Under the pieces are notes generated by a model. The model worked only from the letters and a program-made list of their open reading frames with translations, was not told the origin of the DNA and searched no databases. Positions 63,699 through 64,000 of a stretch of 64,000 bases of DNA are shown here, piece after piece; within the stretch, counting starts at the first letter, position 1, and each line of letters starts with the position of its first letter. A program made the translations under genes and the position numbers. The stretch lies in the NCBI RefSeq assembly GCF_900114635.1, contig NZ_FOTQ01000002.1:186001-250000 (forward strand), read 5' to 3'. The stretch comes from Shimia aestuarii. Lineage in GTDB: Bacteria > Pseudomonadota > Alphaproteobacteria > Rhodobacterales > Rhodobacteraceae.

Positions 63699-64000
63699 AT
63701 GCAGTACGACACGATCATTCTGGGGGCCGGCGCAGCCGGCATGATGTGCGCCACGCAATGTGGCGGCAAAACACTTGTGCTGGACCACGCCAAGGCCCCG
63801 GGCGAAAAGATCCGCATATCCGGCGGCGGGCGCTGCAATTTCACCAACATGTATGCCGGACCGGAGAACTTTCTGTCGCAGAACCCGCATTTCTGCAAAT
63901 CCGCGCTCAGCCGGTACACCCAATGGGATTTCATTGACCTCGTAGCCCGTAACGGCATCGCCTATCACGAAAAGACTCTGGGTCAGCTGTTTTGCGACGA
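63699..64000 (+). CDS. HI0933/YhiN-like NAD(P)/FAD-dependent oxidoreductase, N-terminal part
   Basis: The first 100 codons are visible. The protein opens with YDTIILGAGAAGMMCATQCG (dinucleotide-binding loop) and has EKIRISGGGRCNFTNMYAGP, the highly specific signature of the HI0933 flavoprotein family (SGGGRCNxTN). Members are flavoproteins of unknown or tRNA/sulfur-linked function. GGGGCGGTGC before the ATG supports the start. It is divergent from ftsW, with a 133-base shared promoter region, and runs past the end of the window. Confidence 0.88.
   Translation, partial: MQYDTIILGAGAAGMMCATQCGGKTLVLDHAKAPGEKIRISGGGRCNFTNMYAGPENFLSQNPHFCKSALSRYTQWDFIDLVARNGIAYHEKTLGQLFCD

Noticed and set aside
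1-64000. tRNA, rRNA, prophage, transposon, toxin-antitoxin or anti-phage defence genes
   Set aside because: I looked for characteristic cloverleaf ends, transposase and integrase motifs, and known defence proteins in all gaps and frames and found none I could support.

Overview
The window is about 64 kb of GC-rich DNA from an alphaproteobacterium, most likely the Roseobacter/Rhodobacteraceae group (Rhodobacterales). The support is gene content and gene order: a BolA / J-domain protein / CobS-CobT neighbourhood, small DUF2484 membrane proteins inside the division and cell-wall cluster, FtsZ with a long linker ending in an IPAFLRRQ-type tail, a Hint-domain RTX protein, fused-type PntA plus PntB, and GatB. 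It looks chromosomal. I see no rRNA, tRNA, CRISPR array, insertion sequence, phage module or plasmid replication gene.

Layout. 1-2.5 kb: the 3' end of apt, a GlcD-like FAD oxidase and an exported metallo-beta-lactamase-fold protein. 2.7-13.5 kb: a coherent uptake-and-hydrolysis locus. On the minus strand are a fused two-domain ABC ATPase, an ArgE-like deacetylase, a DAO-type FAD oxidase and two tandem M20 amidohydrolases; divergently on the plus strand are the substrate-binding protein and two permeases. This suggests import of a peptide, N-acyl amino acid or opine-like compound, then deacylation and oxidation. 13.7-22.4 kb: a YeeE/YedE sulfur-type transporter, a DUF3422 membrane protein, a PaaI-like thioesterase, the proton-translocating transhydrogenase pntA-pntB, a small membrane methyltransferase-like protein, a periplasmic MBL protein and an SDR. 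22.9-28.6 kb: a large secreted-type RTX/Hint protein, a class I glutamine amidotransferase, a GlcG-like protein and malate synthase G. 28.9-34 kb: aminopeptidase N, an SDR, a small membrane protein and an unrecognised 434-residue protein. 34.1-46 kb: gatB, a hotdog thioesterase, a methyltransferase, DUF4177, bolA, a J-domain protein, an OmpR-type response regulator, a Tat-type MsrB, cobS and cobT with a small exported protein between them, an aminopeptidase P and DUF427. 46-63.6 kb, almost all on the minus strand: a ClC channel, recN, bamD, lpxC, ftsZ, ftsA, ftsQ, ddl, murB, three small membrane proteins, an APC permease, murC, murG and ftsW. The last 300 bases begin a divergent HI0933-like flavoprotein.

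Two kinds of non-coding repeat stand out. One is a pair of near-identical four-unit arrays of an 11-bp repeat (consensus AATACCGACGT), 13 kb apart and in opposite orientation. The other is a dispersed element found in five gene 3' ends, always in the orientation of the upstream gene, with a core like CTCCCCCGGAGTATTT and often a GC hairpin nearby. Both are unexplained and worth a genome-wide search.

For many genes the start was moved from the longest reading frame to an internal start codon with a Shine-Dalgarno sequence; each such choice is stated. All functional names come from recognised motifs and family resemblance read by eye; no database search was run.
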